Both the position numbers and the translations under genes were made by a program. A model generated the notes under the pieces. That model did not search any database and was not told the DNA's origin. It was given only the letters and a program-made list of their open reading frames with translations. Of a DNA stretch of 41,368 nucleotides, positions 1-9,406 are shown one piece after another. Source of the stretch: Ochromonas danica (lineage: Eukaryota > Sar > Chrysophyceae > Chromulinales > Chromulinaceae). Within the stretch, counting starts at the first letter, position 1, and each line of letters begins with the position of its first letter. The stretch lies in contig VKHL01000208.1 of assembly GCA_015146655.1 (NCBI GenBank), positions 1-41,368 of the forward strand. Reading direction: 5' to 3'.

Positions 1-2
1 AG

Positions 3-179
3 AAGACTCGCCACAGTGCTGATGAGGATTTATCGGGTCATGTTGAGGAAAGGAACGGAGTGGAGATCTTTATACAACACTGTAATCCCAATGTACTCTG
101 GTGTCCGAATTGTTTCAGTTTGGAAGCAAGGGCTACAGGAGACAGCAGATTGAAATCTTCAACTCTACTACGTAGATAA
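3..179 (+). other. 3' part of dispersed unknown gene family, copy A (runs off window start)
   Basis: An open frame enters at base 3 and stops at 177-179 (59 codons). Its first ~45 codons match, at high DNA identity, the minus-strand gene at 14606-15003: both read KTRHSA.EDLSGHVEERNG, then EIFIQH and a WCPNC motif followed by SLEAR. After SLEAR the two copies diverge: this one ends quickly, the other continues into a coiled coil. The family is therefore present at least twice in 41 kb, with the protein frame conserved. The function is unknown. The single CxxC suggests a metal-binding loop, but there is no second half-site. It could be the tail of a mobile-element gene or of an expanded host family. 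Where the gene begins lies outside the window. Confidence 0.55.
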
Positions 180-282
180 TTACACTATTATAGAGGTATT
201 TTATGGTTACTGCTCTCCTCAGACGAATCCAACAAGGCTTCTTCGATTGGATAATTAAGCATTTCTAACAATTTCGTCATAT

Positions 283-426
283 TTACAAGCTACTTCGATT
301 TGGCCTCGCCATCGCCACACAACGAACTAACAAAGCTTAATTACCGGATCAGCGCAAACCGGTTATTGAGCTTTGTTAGTTCGTTGTGCACGGCCGATGG
401 CGAGGTCAAATCGATGTAGCATGTAA
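283..426. repeat. Foldback (imperfect inverted-repeat) element of about 144 bp
   Basis: Two arms of about 56 bp, at 283-338 and 369-426, are reverse complements with a few mismatches. The left arm reads GCTACTTCGATTT..CCTCGCC and then CACAACGAACTAACAAAGCT; the right arm reads AGCTTTGTTAGTTCGTTGTG and then the reverse of the rest. The ~30-bp loop itself holds a short ACCGG/CCGGT pair. I see no convincing target-site duplication and no coding capacity. It may be a small MITE-like element or a structured transcript. The 337 bp from here to the STI1 start hold no gene and should be 5' flank and leader. Confidence 0.7.
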
Positions 427-618
427 CTTTATAACATCTCACAACTTTATAACGCGTCTCGAATATTGGGCCACAAAGTTCTCAGTATTTTCGATCGAGT
501 AAGCTTAGTGGCGACAGTGCCAAGGGCGTCGATAGCTCAGGATTTCGATTTCCTTCTAATTCACTGTAGACTACAGTGTAAAAGTAAAAATACCCACGTA
601 GTCTTGTTAAGTTAAAGG

Positions 619-628
619 CCATAGAATG
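619..628 (+). promoter_or_regulatory. CCATAGAATG motif upstream of STI1
   Basis: CCATAGAATG lies 136 nt before the STI1 start and is one base away from the CCATGGAATG motifs beside the acetyltransferase and OST4/lectin starts. I infer it may be a shared core-promoter element; there is no functional evidence. Confidence 0.3.
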
Positions 629-763
629 ATGTGAAGTTAAAGGTGGGGGTGATCTAGAAGGACAGCTTGAGCAGCGAAGAAGTCGAGCAGAGCAGAATTA
701 GTCCTCTAACCATCCCTTCTCCTCCTCCTCCTTCTCTTCCATCTTCTTTCTCTCACCACTATC

Positions 764-2455
764 ATGTCTTCTGCTGCTTCTTTCAAGGAAGCAGGCAATA
801 ACTTCTTAAAGAACAAGCAGTTCGATGAGGCTATCAAAGCCTACACGGAAGCCATTAACTTAGACCCCACTGACCACGTCTTCTTTTCCAACCGCTCTGC
901 TGCCTATTTGAGCAAAGGAGATGCTCAGAATGCTCTTAATGATGGTCAGAGATGTGTCACTTTGTCCCCTAACTGGCCTAAGGGCTATTCTCGCAAAGGC
1001 GCGGCCTTACATGCGCTGAGGAGATACGATGAAGCAATTGAAACTTATCAGGCAGGATTGCAGGTGGCTCCTTCTGATGACGGACTCAAGAGCGGTTTAG
1101 CTGAGGTGCAGAAGGTCAAAGATTCCGCCTCCTCTTCTTCCTCGGCCTCCTCCAACCCCATGGGTGGACTCTTCAGTCCTCAAATGCTTGCCAAGCTGGC
1201 AGGTCATCCTAAGTTTGGACCCAAGCTGGCTGATAAGAACTTCATGACGAAGTTAAGTCTTGCCCAGCAAAACCCGCAATTGCTGATGTCTGATCCAGAG
1301 CTGATGGAAGTGCTGCAGGTCATCCTCGGCATCGCCCAGCAAGATGAGCCCTTCGCTCCTGCTCCTCCTTCCTCCTCGTCCTCTTCCAGTTATAATGAGG
1401 CACCCAAGAAGGAAGAGCCTCGGCATGAACCTGAACCTGATCTTAATGATGAAGAGAGAGAAGCGAAGCGTGTGCGCGATGCCTCCATTGCGGCCAAAGA
1501 CAAGGGCAACGCCCTCTACAAGGGCAAGCAGTTCGCTGAAGCCATTGCAGCCTATGATGAAGCCTACACCATTGATCCTACCAACCTGATGGTGCTGAAC
1601 AACAAAGCAGCCGTCTTCATTGAAAGCAACGAGATCGATGCCGCGCTGGCTCTGTGCCAAGAGATCCTGGACAAGGCTTCCTCTGTCAAACTCTCTTTCG
1701 AAGACCGAGCTAAGGTCTACCAACGTATTGCTGGTGCTCATCTCAAGCGCGATGATATTCCAGCTGCTATCAGTGCTTACGGCAAGTCTCAGATGGAGAA
1801 TTACGACAAGGCTGTTGACCGCAAGATTAAGAACTTGGAACTGGAGCGCAAGAAGAGAGAGGTGGCAAGTTATATCAACCCTGAGTTGGCTGCTGAAGCG
1901 AAGGAACGCGGTAATGTTGCTTTCCGCGAGGGTGATTTCCCAACAGCGATCCGTGAATACGAGGATGCTTGCAAGCGCGACCCCAAGAATGCCGCCTATT
2001 TCAACAACTTGGCTGCTGCCTACACCAAGATGGGGCTTTTCAATGACGCTAAGAGAGCGGTGGAAAAGTCTCTCGACCTCGATCGCAACTATGTCAAGGC
2101 TTGGGCGAAGAAGGGTGATATTGAGTTCTTTATGAAGGAGTACCACAAGGCCTTGGACAGCTACAAAGCAGGTCTTCAGGTCGAGCCTGATAACTCTCTC
2201 TGCAAGCAAGGGTTGCAGAAGACTATGGTTAAGATTCAAGAAGCGAATATGGCGGGTGATATTGATAAGGAGAGAGCTGACCATGCCATGGCTGATCCTG
2301 AGATTCAGGCGATCCTCATGGACCCAACCATTCGCCAGGTATTGACTGATTTCCAAGAAAACCCCAAGTTTGCTCAACAAGCACTAGCCAATGATGCTGA
2401 GATCCGTCGGAAGATTGAGAAATTGATCGCAGCTGGAGTGTTGCAAGCGAGATAA
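764..2455 (+). CDS. STI1: STI1/HOP Hsp70-Hsp90 co-chaperone
   Basis: The 563-residue protein has the complete STI1 architecture in one exon. TPR1 covers about residues 4-115 and contains KEAGNNFLKNKQFDEAI. DP1 covers about 140-195 (KLAGHPKFGPKLAD, ending in a DPELMEVLQ-type helix). TPR2A spans about 240-355 (KDKGNALYKGKQF), TPR2B about 378-490 (KERGNVAFREGDF), and DP2 about 505-560 (MADPEIQAILMDP, then EIRRKIEKLIAAGVL). Serine-, proline- and acid-rich linkers separate TPR1/DP1 from TPR2. In the family, TPR1 binds the Hsp70 EEVD tail and TPR2A the Hsp90 MEEVD tail, passing clients between them in the cytosol. The length fits yeast Sti1 (589) and human HOP (543). The start is the first ATG after a pyrimidine-rich leader. 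I saw no clear heat-shock element upstream. Confidence 0.97.
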   Translation: MSSAASFKEAGNNFLKNKQFDEAIKAYTEAINLDPTDHVFFSNRSAAYLSKGDAQNALNDGQRCVTLSPNWPKGYSRKGAALHALRRYDEAIETYQAGLQVAPSDDGLKSGLAEVQKVKDSASSSSSASSNPMGGLFSPQMLAKLAGHPKFGPKLADKNFMTKLSLAQQNPQLLMSDPELMEVLQVILGIAQQDEPFAPAPPSSSSSSSYNEAPKKEEPRHEPEPDLNDEEREAKRVRDASIAAKDKGNALYKGKQFAEAIAAYDEAYTIDPTNLMVLNNKAAVFIESNEIDAALALCQEILDKASSVKLSFEDRAKVYQRIAGAHLKRDDIPAAISAYGKSQMENYDKAVDRKIKNLELERKKREVASYINPELAAEAKERGNVAFREGDFPTAIREYEDACKRDPKNAAYFNNLAAAYTKMGLFNDAKRAVEKSLDLDRNYVKAWAKKGDIEFFMKEYHKALDSYKAGLQVEPDNSLCKQGLQKTMVKIQEANMAGDIDKERADHAMADPEIQAILMDPTIRQVLTDFQENPKFAQQALANDAEIRRKIEKLIAAGVLQAR

Positions 2456-2996
2456 AGGGCTGTTCACATAAGATATGGTGGGGTGGATTATTCCAGCATC
2501 GTTGGGGAGGTTGTTCATCAAAGAAGAAGAAGAAGAAGAAGAATGCTTGCGGTAGCTAGTGAAATGTAGTTGAAAGTTATAAGAAGTAAAGTGTCTATCA
2601 TTCATGTGACCTCATTCTCTTTCTATTAGCATAGTTCTCTAAGGTTAGGGTTAGATATTTATTATTGTTGATGGTGCAGTATTATAGTCAGTTCTTACTT
2701 GTGTTAAAGAGCTCCTCACACAGTTTTGGACAAAATCTGATGAAACTTCAAAGCGCTGCACAACTGCCACACGATTTTGTTGATTTGGTTTTATTGTTTA
2801 CAATGCGATCGAGTGTGGAGTGATCACGCCAAACTCTTTCGGGACTTTTCATAGGCCATTCGCTTGTAAATGGGCTAATTGCGGCACTACAGCTACAGAT
2901 TCTTAACATTTCCTTGACATCTTCCTCTCAGGGCCAGCTCTGCATTTCCATACCGTCCAAATGAATCTGCCTGCGTACTTTACAACTTGAGAGTAT
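2456..2996. other. Intergenic between convergent STI1 and acetyltransferase genes
   Basis: No gene is seen in this 541-bp stretch. It holds the two 3' ends, a GAA-type microsatellite (2521-2543) just after the STI1 stop, and otherwise unique AT-rich sequence. Confidence 0.6.
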
Positions 2997-4175
2997 TCAC
3001 ACGTTCTCTATCTTTCCCTTGAGTTCAGCGAGATAGTCTCTGCAGAAGATATCGTAGACGTCCTTCCACGGAGTGTCCAAAGGCGCGGCAACGATGGAAT
3101 GAATTTGTCGGCAAAGACTGACACTTTCCGCGGGATCAACATTGCCTACGATCTTAGCAGGAACGCCATTTAAAATGGAATAAGCAGGAACCGACTTGGT
3201 CAAAACCGAGTCTGCCAAGATTTGGCAGTCCGAAGCTATAGCGATGTTGCCCAAGACAGTCGCGCCGGCCTTGAGACTGACTCGATCGCCCACCTTCGGA
3301 TGTCGATCTCCATGCTGCTTCCCTGTACCACCTAGTGTAACTCCTTGTTCTAAAGAGCAATCCCGTCCCACGGATGCTGTCTCTCCGATGACTAAATGTG
3401 ATCCTGACGCAAAATAACATCCTCTGCCAATGTGAGCAGCTGGATGAAGATCAGAGCCAAAGCTCCTCGAGATGAGCGATTGAAAGAACCTGGCTAGTCC
3501 ATCCCTCTGATTGTACCACAAGGTGTTTGCTATCCGATAAGCTGCCAAGGCGTGGAAGCCCTTGCTGAAGAGAAAGACGTCGACGATGTTGGGATAGGCG
3601 CTGTCACGCAAGGCAGTGGCCAAGAGGTCCCACGCCCATGCCTGAGCAATGCTTTCGTTCTTCTTCACCACGTTGAGAAAGGTGTTCTTGATTTGTGTGG
3701 CAGGGAGTAGAGGTCCCTCCAGCTGGATGGCGAGGTAGTTGCAGAGCGCCTCCTCGAAGGACTTCTGAGCCAGAATGGCGTTAGAGATCAGCACTGAAGC
3801 CTGCAAGTCTTCACGAGCAACTATTTCAGCCTCTTTGCGAATGGTTGCCCACAATGGCGAGGCTGTGTCCGCCTCAGCTGCTCCATCACAGACAACCGCA
3901 GGGATGGACAGGTCCGCCACTGGAGACTGAGAGAGAGCAGAGAAGTCTCCGTGAGAAACCATCCTCACACATCTGCTCACAGGAGTCAGAGAAGTGGTAT
4001 AGATGAAGAAAGACCCTAAAATAATAGCTAGATAGCACAAAGTTCTCATCACTTCACTTGGAAAATGCAAAAACCACAGCAGAAGAACGACAGCCATCAA
4101 GTCTGTTCCATGGAATAGTACGGTGATCCATGGAATGATGACATTCCCAACAACTAGTTGGCGCTTCTCTCTCAC
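2997..4175 (-). CDS. Serine acetyltransferase-like protein with N-terminal membrane segments and altered catalytic motif
   Basis: The 392-residue protein ends in a CysE-type domain: a SATase_N-like helical region (about 106-210, with RDSAYP and KGFHALAAYRIANTLW) and a left-handed hexapeptide beta-helix (about 240-345, with DLHPAAHIGRG, VTLGGTGK, GDRHPK and NGVPAKIVG). The family acetylates L-serine with acetyl-CoA, the first step of cysteine synthesis. The E. coli Asp92 and His193 equivalents are present (D191, H292). The Asp157-His158 pair of the LDHATG motif is replaced by Ala-Ser (FASGSH, 255-260), so normal catalysis is doubtful. Residues 8-60 form about two hydrophobic segments, unusual for this cytosolic or organellar family. 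The start may instead be Met27 (codon at 4097), because two CCATGGAAT motifs lie between 4106 and 4136. It is head to head with dynamin. Confidence 0.85.
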   Translation of the reverse strand: MREKRQLVVGNVIIPWITVLFHGTDLMAVVLLLWFLHFPSEVMRTLCYLAIILGSFFIYTTSLTPVSRCVRMVSHGDFSALSQSPVADLSIPAVVCDGAAEADTASPLWATIRKEAEIVAREDLQASVLISNAILAQKSFEEALCNYLAIQLEGPLLPATQIKNTFLNVVKKNESIAQAWAWDLLATALRDSAYPNIVDVFLFSKGFHALAAYRIANTLWYNQRDGLARFFQSLISRSFGSDLHPAAHIGRGCYFASGSHLVIGETASVGRDCSLEQGVTLGGTGKQHGDRHPKVGDRVSLKAGATVLGNIAIASDCQILADSVLTKSVPAYSILNGVPAKIVGNVDPAESVSLCRQIHSIVAAPLDTPWKDVYDIFCRDYLAELKGKIENV

Positions 4176-4240
4176 ATCAAACCTCTCCCAATCACATCCC
4201 CTTCCACTTCCTCCGCCTCCATAGAGCGCTTATCTAGGCT
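4098..4240. promoter_or_regulatory. Divergent promoter of acetyltransferase (-) and dynamin (+)
   Basis: Only 65 bp separate the two outermost ATGs (4175 minus, 4241 plus), so the genes share a promoter. Two near-palindromes, TTCCATGGAAT (4106-4116) and ATCCATGGAAT (4126-4136), lie 20 bp apart. They look like the pair in the OST4/lectin promoter. This suggests that the acetyltransferase transcript starts nearby and that translation begins at codon 27 of the longest frame. A pyrimidine-rich stretch (4185-4222) precedes the dynamin ATG. Confidence 0.5.
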
Positions 4241-6844
4241 ATGGAACAATTAATTCCTGTAGTGAATAAACTCCAAGATGTCTTCGCGGCGATCGGGCAG
4301 GATACGATCGATCTGCCTCAGATTGTTGTCGTGGGCTCCCAATCCGCGGGCAAGTCTTCCGTCCTCGAGAATATTGTGGGCAGGTAGAATTTCCTTCTTG
4401 TCTCTCTTGCTCTCCTTGTCTCTCCCTCTCGCTTCCTCTCCCTCCCTCTCACTCCATGCCTCTCTCTCTTCTCTTCTCTGGTCTATCAGAGACTTCCTGC
4501 CAAGAGGATTTGGTATCGTCACTCGTCGTCCTCTTGTCTTACAGTTGCACTGTATCAATCCAGAAGAGGTCCCTCCTGAAGACCGTGTCAAGTAAACCAT
4601 CGCCACGTCTTTCGCAATGCCTTCACTTTGTCTTATACTATGCCATGCCATACTGTGCCATGCTACGCTATGCTATGCTGTCTGTGTCTATTAGAGGAGA
4701 AGAGTGGGGAGAATTCCTACACCTGCCTGGTGTCAGGTTCTTTAACTTCAATGATATACGAGATGAGATCGTGAAGGAAACTGACCGCGTCACTGGTCGA
4801 AACAAAGGTGTTTCCAAAGAGACGATCAACTTGCGCGTCTATTCTCCTTTCGTCCTCAATCTCACGTTGGTGGACTTGCCAGGCATCACTAAAGTTCCTA
4901 CTGGTGACCAACCAATGGACATAGAGGAGCAAATTCGCTCGATGTGCTTGCAATACATCGGCAACCCCAATGCGATCATCTTGGCCGTGACGGCAGCCAA
5001 TCAAGACTTGGCCAACAGCGATGGTCTCAAGATGGCTCGCTCGGTCGATCCTCTAGGAGAACGCACTATTGGTGTACTGACGAAAGTGGACATCATGGAC
5101 CATGGCACTGATTGCTGTGACATCTTGGACAACCAGGTCATCCCTCAGAAACACGGATACGTGGCGGTGATGAATCGCTCACAGAAAGATATCCAAGAGA
5201 ATCTGCCTATCCGAAAAGGATTGGCTAAAGAAGCTGCTTTCTTCCAATCTCATCCCAAGTATCGCCAATTTATTAACAAATGCGGTACCCGAAATCTAGC
5301 ACGCATTTTGAATCAGATCCTCATGGTTCATATTCGAGAATGCTTGCCCGAAATAAGGACTCGAATTACCCGCATGTTGATTAGTATCAATAGCAACCTC
5401 AACTCGCTGGGCTTCTCTCTTGATGAACAATCCAACACAGTGAAAGGGTCTATTCTGTTGAAGATTATCTCTCAGTTCTGTCAGAATATTCAATGCAAAG
5501 TTGATGGAAAAGGTTCGAAAGAACTTGTTTCAGAGATGTCTGAGTTGTATGGAGGGGCTAGAATATCCTACATCTTCAATGAGACCTTTGGCAAGAAATT
5601 GCGAGCTTTGGATCCTTTTGAAGGACTTGACGATGAAGACATTCGCACGGCCATTGCCAATTGTAATGGCACACGGCCGTCCCTCTTTGTGCCTGAGATT
5701 GCATTCGACCTCTTAGTGAGGAGGCAGATCGCTCGTTTAGAACAGCCAGGCATGCAATGCTTGGATTTGATTTTCCAAGAAATGCAGCGCACCATCACGC
5801 AGTCTGAGTGCATGGAGGTCGAACGCTTCCCCGAACTGAGAGATCGCATTATTGCGGAGATCTACAAGTTACTGCAATCCTCTCTTTCTCCTGCCCAGAA
5901 GATGATTTCATCTCTAATTCAGATCGAGTTGGCCTACATCAACACTTCCCATCCAGACTTCGTGGGCGGGAAAGCTGCCGTGGCGACAGCTCAACAAACT
6001 GAGAAGGCGCGACTGCAACTGCTTCAGCAACAACAGCAGCAACTGCAGCAACAGCAGCAACAACAACAGCAACAATTGTCTTCTGCGGGTGGCAAAGCTT
6101 TGGATGGTTCGGTCACATCGCAATCGGGTGGTGTTGGCAACGGTCAAGCGGAACAGAAGGGATTCATGGGTATGTTCAAAGCTCCCAACACTATCCCGCC
6201 CCCACCTGTTCATTCCTTGAATTTGAACACGGCTAATTCGAAACAATTCCATGACCCAAATGCCAATTCTCCTGGAATCATTGTTGACGAGAGAGGAGTT
6301 CGTCTGCCTCTAGTGCCCGATCGCATGCGCTGCTCGTCCAATCCCAGTGATCGCGAAAGAATGGAAATGGAGATTATCAAGACGCTTATCCGCTCTTATT
6401 TCGATATCGTGAAGGTTATCGCTATTCCTTTCTTTTGTTTCAATCTTTGTGCTCATTTACTCTTTGATGTAGAAAAACTTCACGGATCTTGTTCCCAAGA
6501 CAATCATGCGCTTTCTCATCCAGGAATTTATGGAAAACCTACAAAATCACCTGGTGTCATCACTGTATCGGTGAGTGCTTGTTGACCAATCTCTGTGTAA
6601 AGCATCTCTCTCCCTTCTAACCGAGTGAACAACATATTGCAGAGAAGACGTCATGAATGAGCTCATGAGAGAGACGGAAGATGTCATGTCGAAACGCAAA
6701 GCATTGAAAGAGATGCAAGAGCTGCTCAATCGAGCTAATGAAATTGTAAACGAAGTGAGTGCAACCTTCTGACCCTGCCCTATGCCTGGTGTTACCTAAT
6801 CGAACATATGCTGCCAGGTGCGGGAATTTCAACCTTCGACTTGA
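4241..6844 (+). CDS. Dynamin-related GTPase (DRP1/Dnm1/Vps1 class)
   Basis: Six exons (4241-4383, 4490-4591, 4695-6414, 6473-6570, 6643-6754, 6818-6844) join in frame through GT-AG introns to give 733 residues. The protein starts [15 protein letters not shown], then has the P-loop GSQSAGKSS, switch I TRRPL, DLPG and TKVD, followed by the dynamin middle domain. A variable region holds a polyglutamine tract (6025-6078) and a proline-rich patch. The GTPase effector domain covers exons 3-6 ([20 protein letters not shown]... EIVNEVREFQ). There is no PH domain and no proline-rich C-terminus, so it is a fission-type dynamin for mitochondria, peroxisomes or vacuole/endosome traffic. The two N-terminal introns split the sequence just after the P-loop helix and at EDRVK/GEEWGEF. 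Its 3' end is convergent with the ER lectin gene. Confidence 0.95.
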
Positions 6845-7072
6845 AGGGTGGATACGATGTATGCAATGAGAAGAATAGAATGATCACGTCGAATCAATGG
6901 AATGGTGATGATGATATCATAAAGAAGCTTAATTGTTACCACTACATGTAGCCTGCAAGACTTGCACAGCTTCACAGAATGCTAGAATAACCACCCATAA
7001 CATCAACAGCACACATGTTACCTTTAGCATAATCTGATTCACAGGGAAGACTGTACGACGCCACCTTTCTCT

Positions 7073-9319
7073 TCACTCTTCCTCATGAGAATCGAAAAGA
7101 CCCTCTGGCTCTGTGGAGGAGGTGCCATCTCCCTCCTCAATGCTTGTCGATGCAGCCAAATCACCATCCTCATTAACTTCTCCCTTCTTGTCGACCACAA
7201 CTTCCTTGGAAGCGTCTCTCTCAATCGCCGACGGATCCGTCCTTTGCTCTTCGAGCTCTTCATCTGATGGCAAAGATTCAGTCGAATCGTCGGGATGAAT
7301 GGGTTCAGAAGGCACTTCTCCATTGTTTTGCAACACATCTGAATCTTGCTGCTCTTGCTTCACGTCCGGGTCGGGATGGAATAGCGAGTCTGCAATAGCA
7401 TGAACCAACTCTTCGATCTCTGTCTGCGATGACTCTTCCATGAACTCCTCGGTCTGCACTTCATTGAGAATAGGGTTGTCTTGGATCGAACTTTCTCCTT
7501 GAGGAAATGCCGAATCAGAAGAGGATTCCCCATCATGACTAATCTCTTCTTTCTGCTCTTTCTCTTCTTCGCCTTCCAGTTGGTCGAAGAGAGTGAAGGC
7601 CAATGTCGTCACTTTCTCCTTTTCAGGCAAAAAGCCGGGCAATTGGCAAGCCACTTTGAGCTCCACTTTTATCCGATACGCGCAAGTTCGCTCTTCGATC
7701 ACTTGCAAGATCTGATTTCTGAGCATACCAGACACAAAGCTTGTCATAGAAGTAAACGACGATATCAAAGCAAGAAGGTGTCTTACTGAGTTCCACAGAA
7801 GATGTCCAAAGTGGTCGATCTGTTGACATTGTCCAGATCGCAAGGTGTTCCATTCGTAAAAGGCAGAGAAAGATAGATAGGATCACGGTTCTTGTTCAGC
7901 AAAAGTGGAGAGAGTAGTCCAGTGTGGTTCAGCAGGTATTGCTCGCGGTCAGACGTCCATGTCGGCGCCATGCGAAGCTTCGAAGCCGCGCTGGAATGAC
8001 TTTGCAGGGCAGTCTCATTCTTGTAGATAGAGAGTGGTGGTTGGCCCAGAAAGAACTGACTGGCTAGAACTTGTTTCTGAACAACATTTCCATCTGTGCC
8101 TGCGACTTGTTCGATGTTAAAGCGCACTTGTCGAATGCCTTTCGAGAAGCAGACCTCGTATGACCACCAATCCTCTGTGTGAACAAGACAAGTATTCTCA
8201 AGCAGTCGCATCAGATCAACCATGTGAAAGCCCCTCGAATCAACTTTCATTTCAAGCGAAGCAGGATCACGTCCTCGGAGAGCATGTTTCCCGCCGCTAC
8301 CTGATGAGAAAGTATTGTGTTTGGCCTCTGCTTCAAGCAAAGGCGTCTGTGGGCAAAGCAAAGGGGAACACACCACAGCCAGATAGTGGCAGAGCTGAGG
8401 CTCTTCCACGACAGTCAAAGAAGCTTTGGGAATATGCTGATCGTTCTTGTCTTGTCGAAAATACATTTCAGAGGGAAGAGAGTTGGGCACTTGCAGTCCA
8501 TCGCAGCATTGGATGTGTACCTCCACAGAGCGCTCGTGACCATTCTCATCGCATCGCTGTCCACCTTTGAAGTGATCAACCACCTGCCAACAAGCCACAA
8601 TAACAACAACAATAACGATTCTTGGCAAGTACGTGCGCACTGTGGAAATGAAGGACCATAGCCTGGAGAATGACCATAACGCCCCCATCGTGAAGGTTCG
8701 TGGCGAACTTGCTTGCTTCACTTGGTGTTGATTTTCAACGTCTTCTGTTTTATTGTTGTTATTATTGTTATTAATTCGGCGACTTGATGAACTTATTGCC
8801 TCCACCCTGCTCGATGTGGAATTGGCTGAATTCCTTCCTACAAGAGCAGCAGACGGTCAGTGTCTTCCACGCGAATAGACAAGAGAGGGCTTACTTGTGA
8901 CACCATTCATAGTTCCAGTAGTCTGCTGGCAAGATCGCACACCATCCTTCTAGCGCCTTATTCAACGCCACGGGATCTGTCAGCTCCGTCTGCAGCAGAG
9001 CAGGCAAGTCAGTGGACGGAGTCACCGCGGCCGCCTTAAAAGTGATGCCTTCGAGGTTCTTCAAGAAGACCTCCTCGTTGGGAGCTTGGCGGATAAAGTC
9101 CAGAGAAGACTCTCCCAGGATGTCGAAGGTCATCTTCGAGCGAATCACTTCCAAGATCTCGTTCGTCTCCTCGTAGACGTCTCTGCCATTCCAAGGGTAG
9201 ACATCGAAGGGAACGGGAGTGATGAAAGCATAGGAGAGAAGGTGGGCAGTAATTAGAGTCAGCAGCAGAGAGGATTGGGAAGGCATTGATTTCCGAATGA
9301 TGAAGTCTCTCTCAGCCAT
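7073..9319 (-). CDS. ERLEC1: ER lectin with two MRH domains (ERLEC1/XTP3-B type)
   Basis: Exon 1 (9319-8895) encodes a signal peptide (SLLLTLITAHLLSYAF) and the start of the first MRH domain (DYWNYEWCHK). A 57-nt intron (8894-8838) leads to KEFSQFHIEQ. MRH1 continues as GGQRCDENGHERSVEV...LCHYLAVVCSPLLC. MRH2 runs from WWSYEVCFSKGIRQ through NGTPCDLDNVNRSTTLDIFCG, and a 68-nt intron (7786-7719) leads to NQILQVIEERTCAYRIKV. The Q, R, E and Y used by MRH domains to bind mannose are all present in MRH2. Between HIEQ and MRH1's second half another intron must remove an in-frame stop (about 8808-8585). Its ends are uncertain, and it may or may not take out the hydrophobic stretch RIVIVVVIVACW. The tail is very acidic. 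Proteins of this family recognise trimmed N-glycans on misfolded glycoproteins and hand them to the HRD1 ligase for ERAD. Confidence 0.85.
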
Positions 9320-9406
9320 TCCATGGAATTAGTACTGACCTCGTCGTTCCATGGAATGCTAGGGGTTGTGTGCAGGAGGGGCTGTGGAAGAAAACGAAAA
9401 GGAAAG
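9320..9406. promoter_or_regulatory. 87-bp divergent promoter of ER lectin (-) and OST4 (+)
   Basis: The two start codons face away from each other with 87 bp between them. Two palindromes, ATTCCATGGAAT (9318-9329, touching the lectin start) and TTCCATGGAA (9347-9356), lie 28 bp apart. A similar pair is found at 4106-4136. Both genes act on N-glycoproteins in the ER, so shared control makes sense. The right arm of the duplication has lost about 30 bp of this promoter, including one palindrome. Confidence 0.6.

Noticed and set aside
560-763. Heat-shock elements expected upstream of STI1
   Set aside because: No run of inverted nGAAn units could be found in the upstream 200 bp.
1253-2380. Long open frame (375 codons) antisense to STI1
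   Set aside because: It mirrors the codon pattern of STI1, has no domain features, and STI1 is certain on the other strand.
4636-4690. Quasi-repeats (GCCATGC/TATGCTATGC) before dynamin exon 3
   Set aside because: They lie wholly inside an intron with good splice sites and are too short and imperfect to call an element.
7085-8661. Plus-strand frames opposite the ER lectin, repeated in the right arm
   Set aside because: Their conservation between the arms only reflects identical duplicated DNA.
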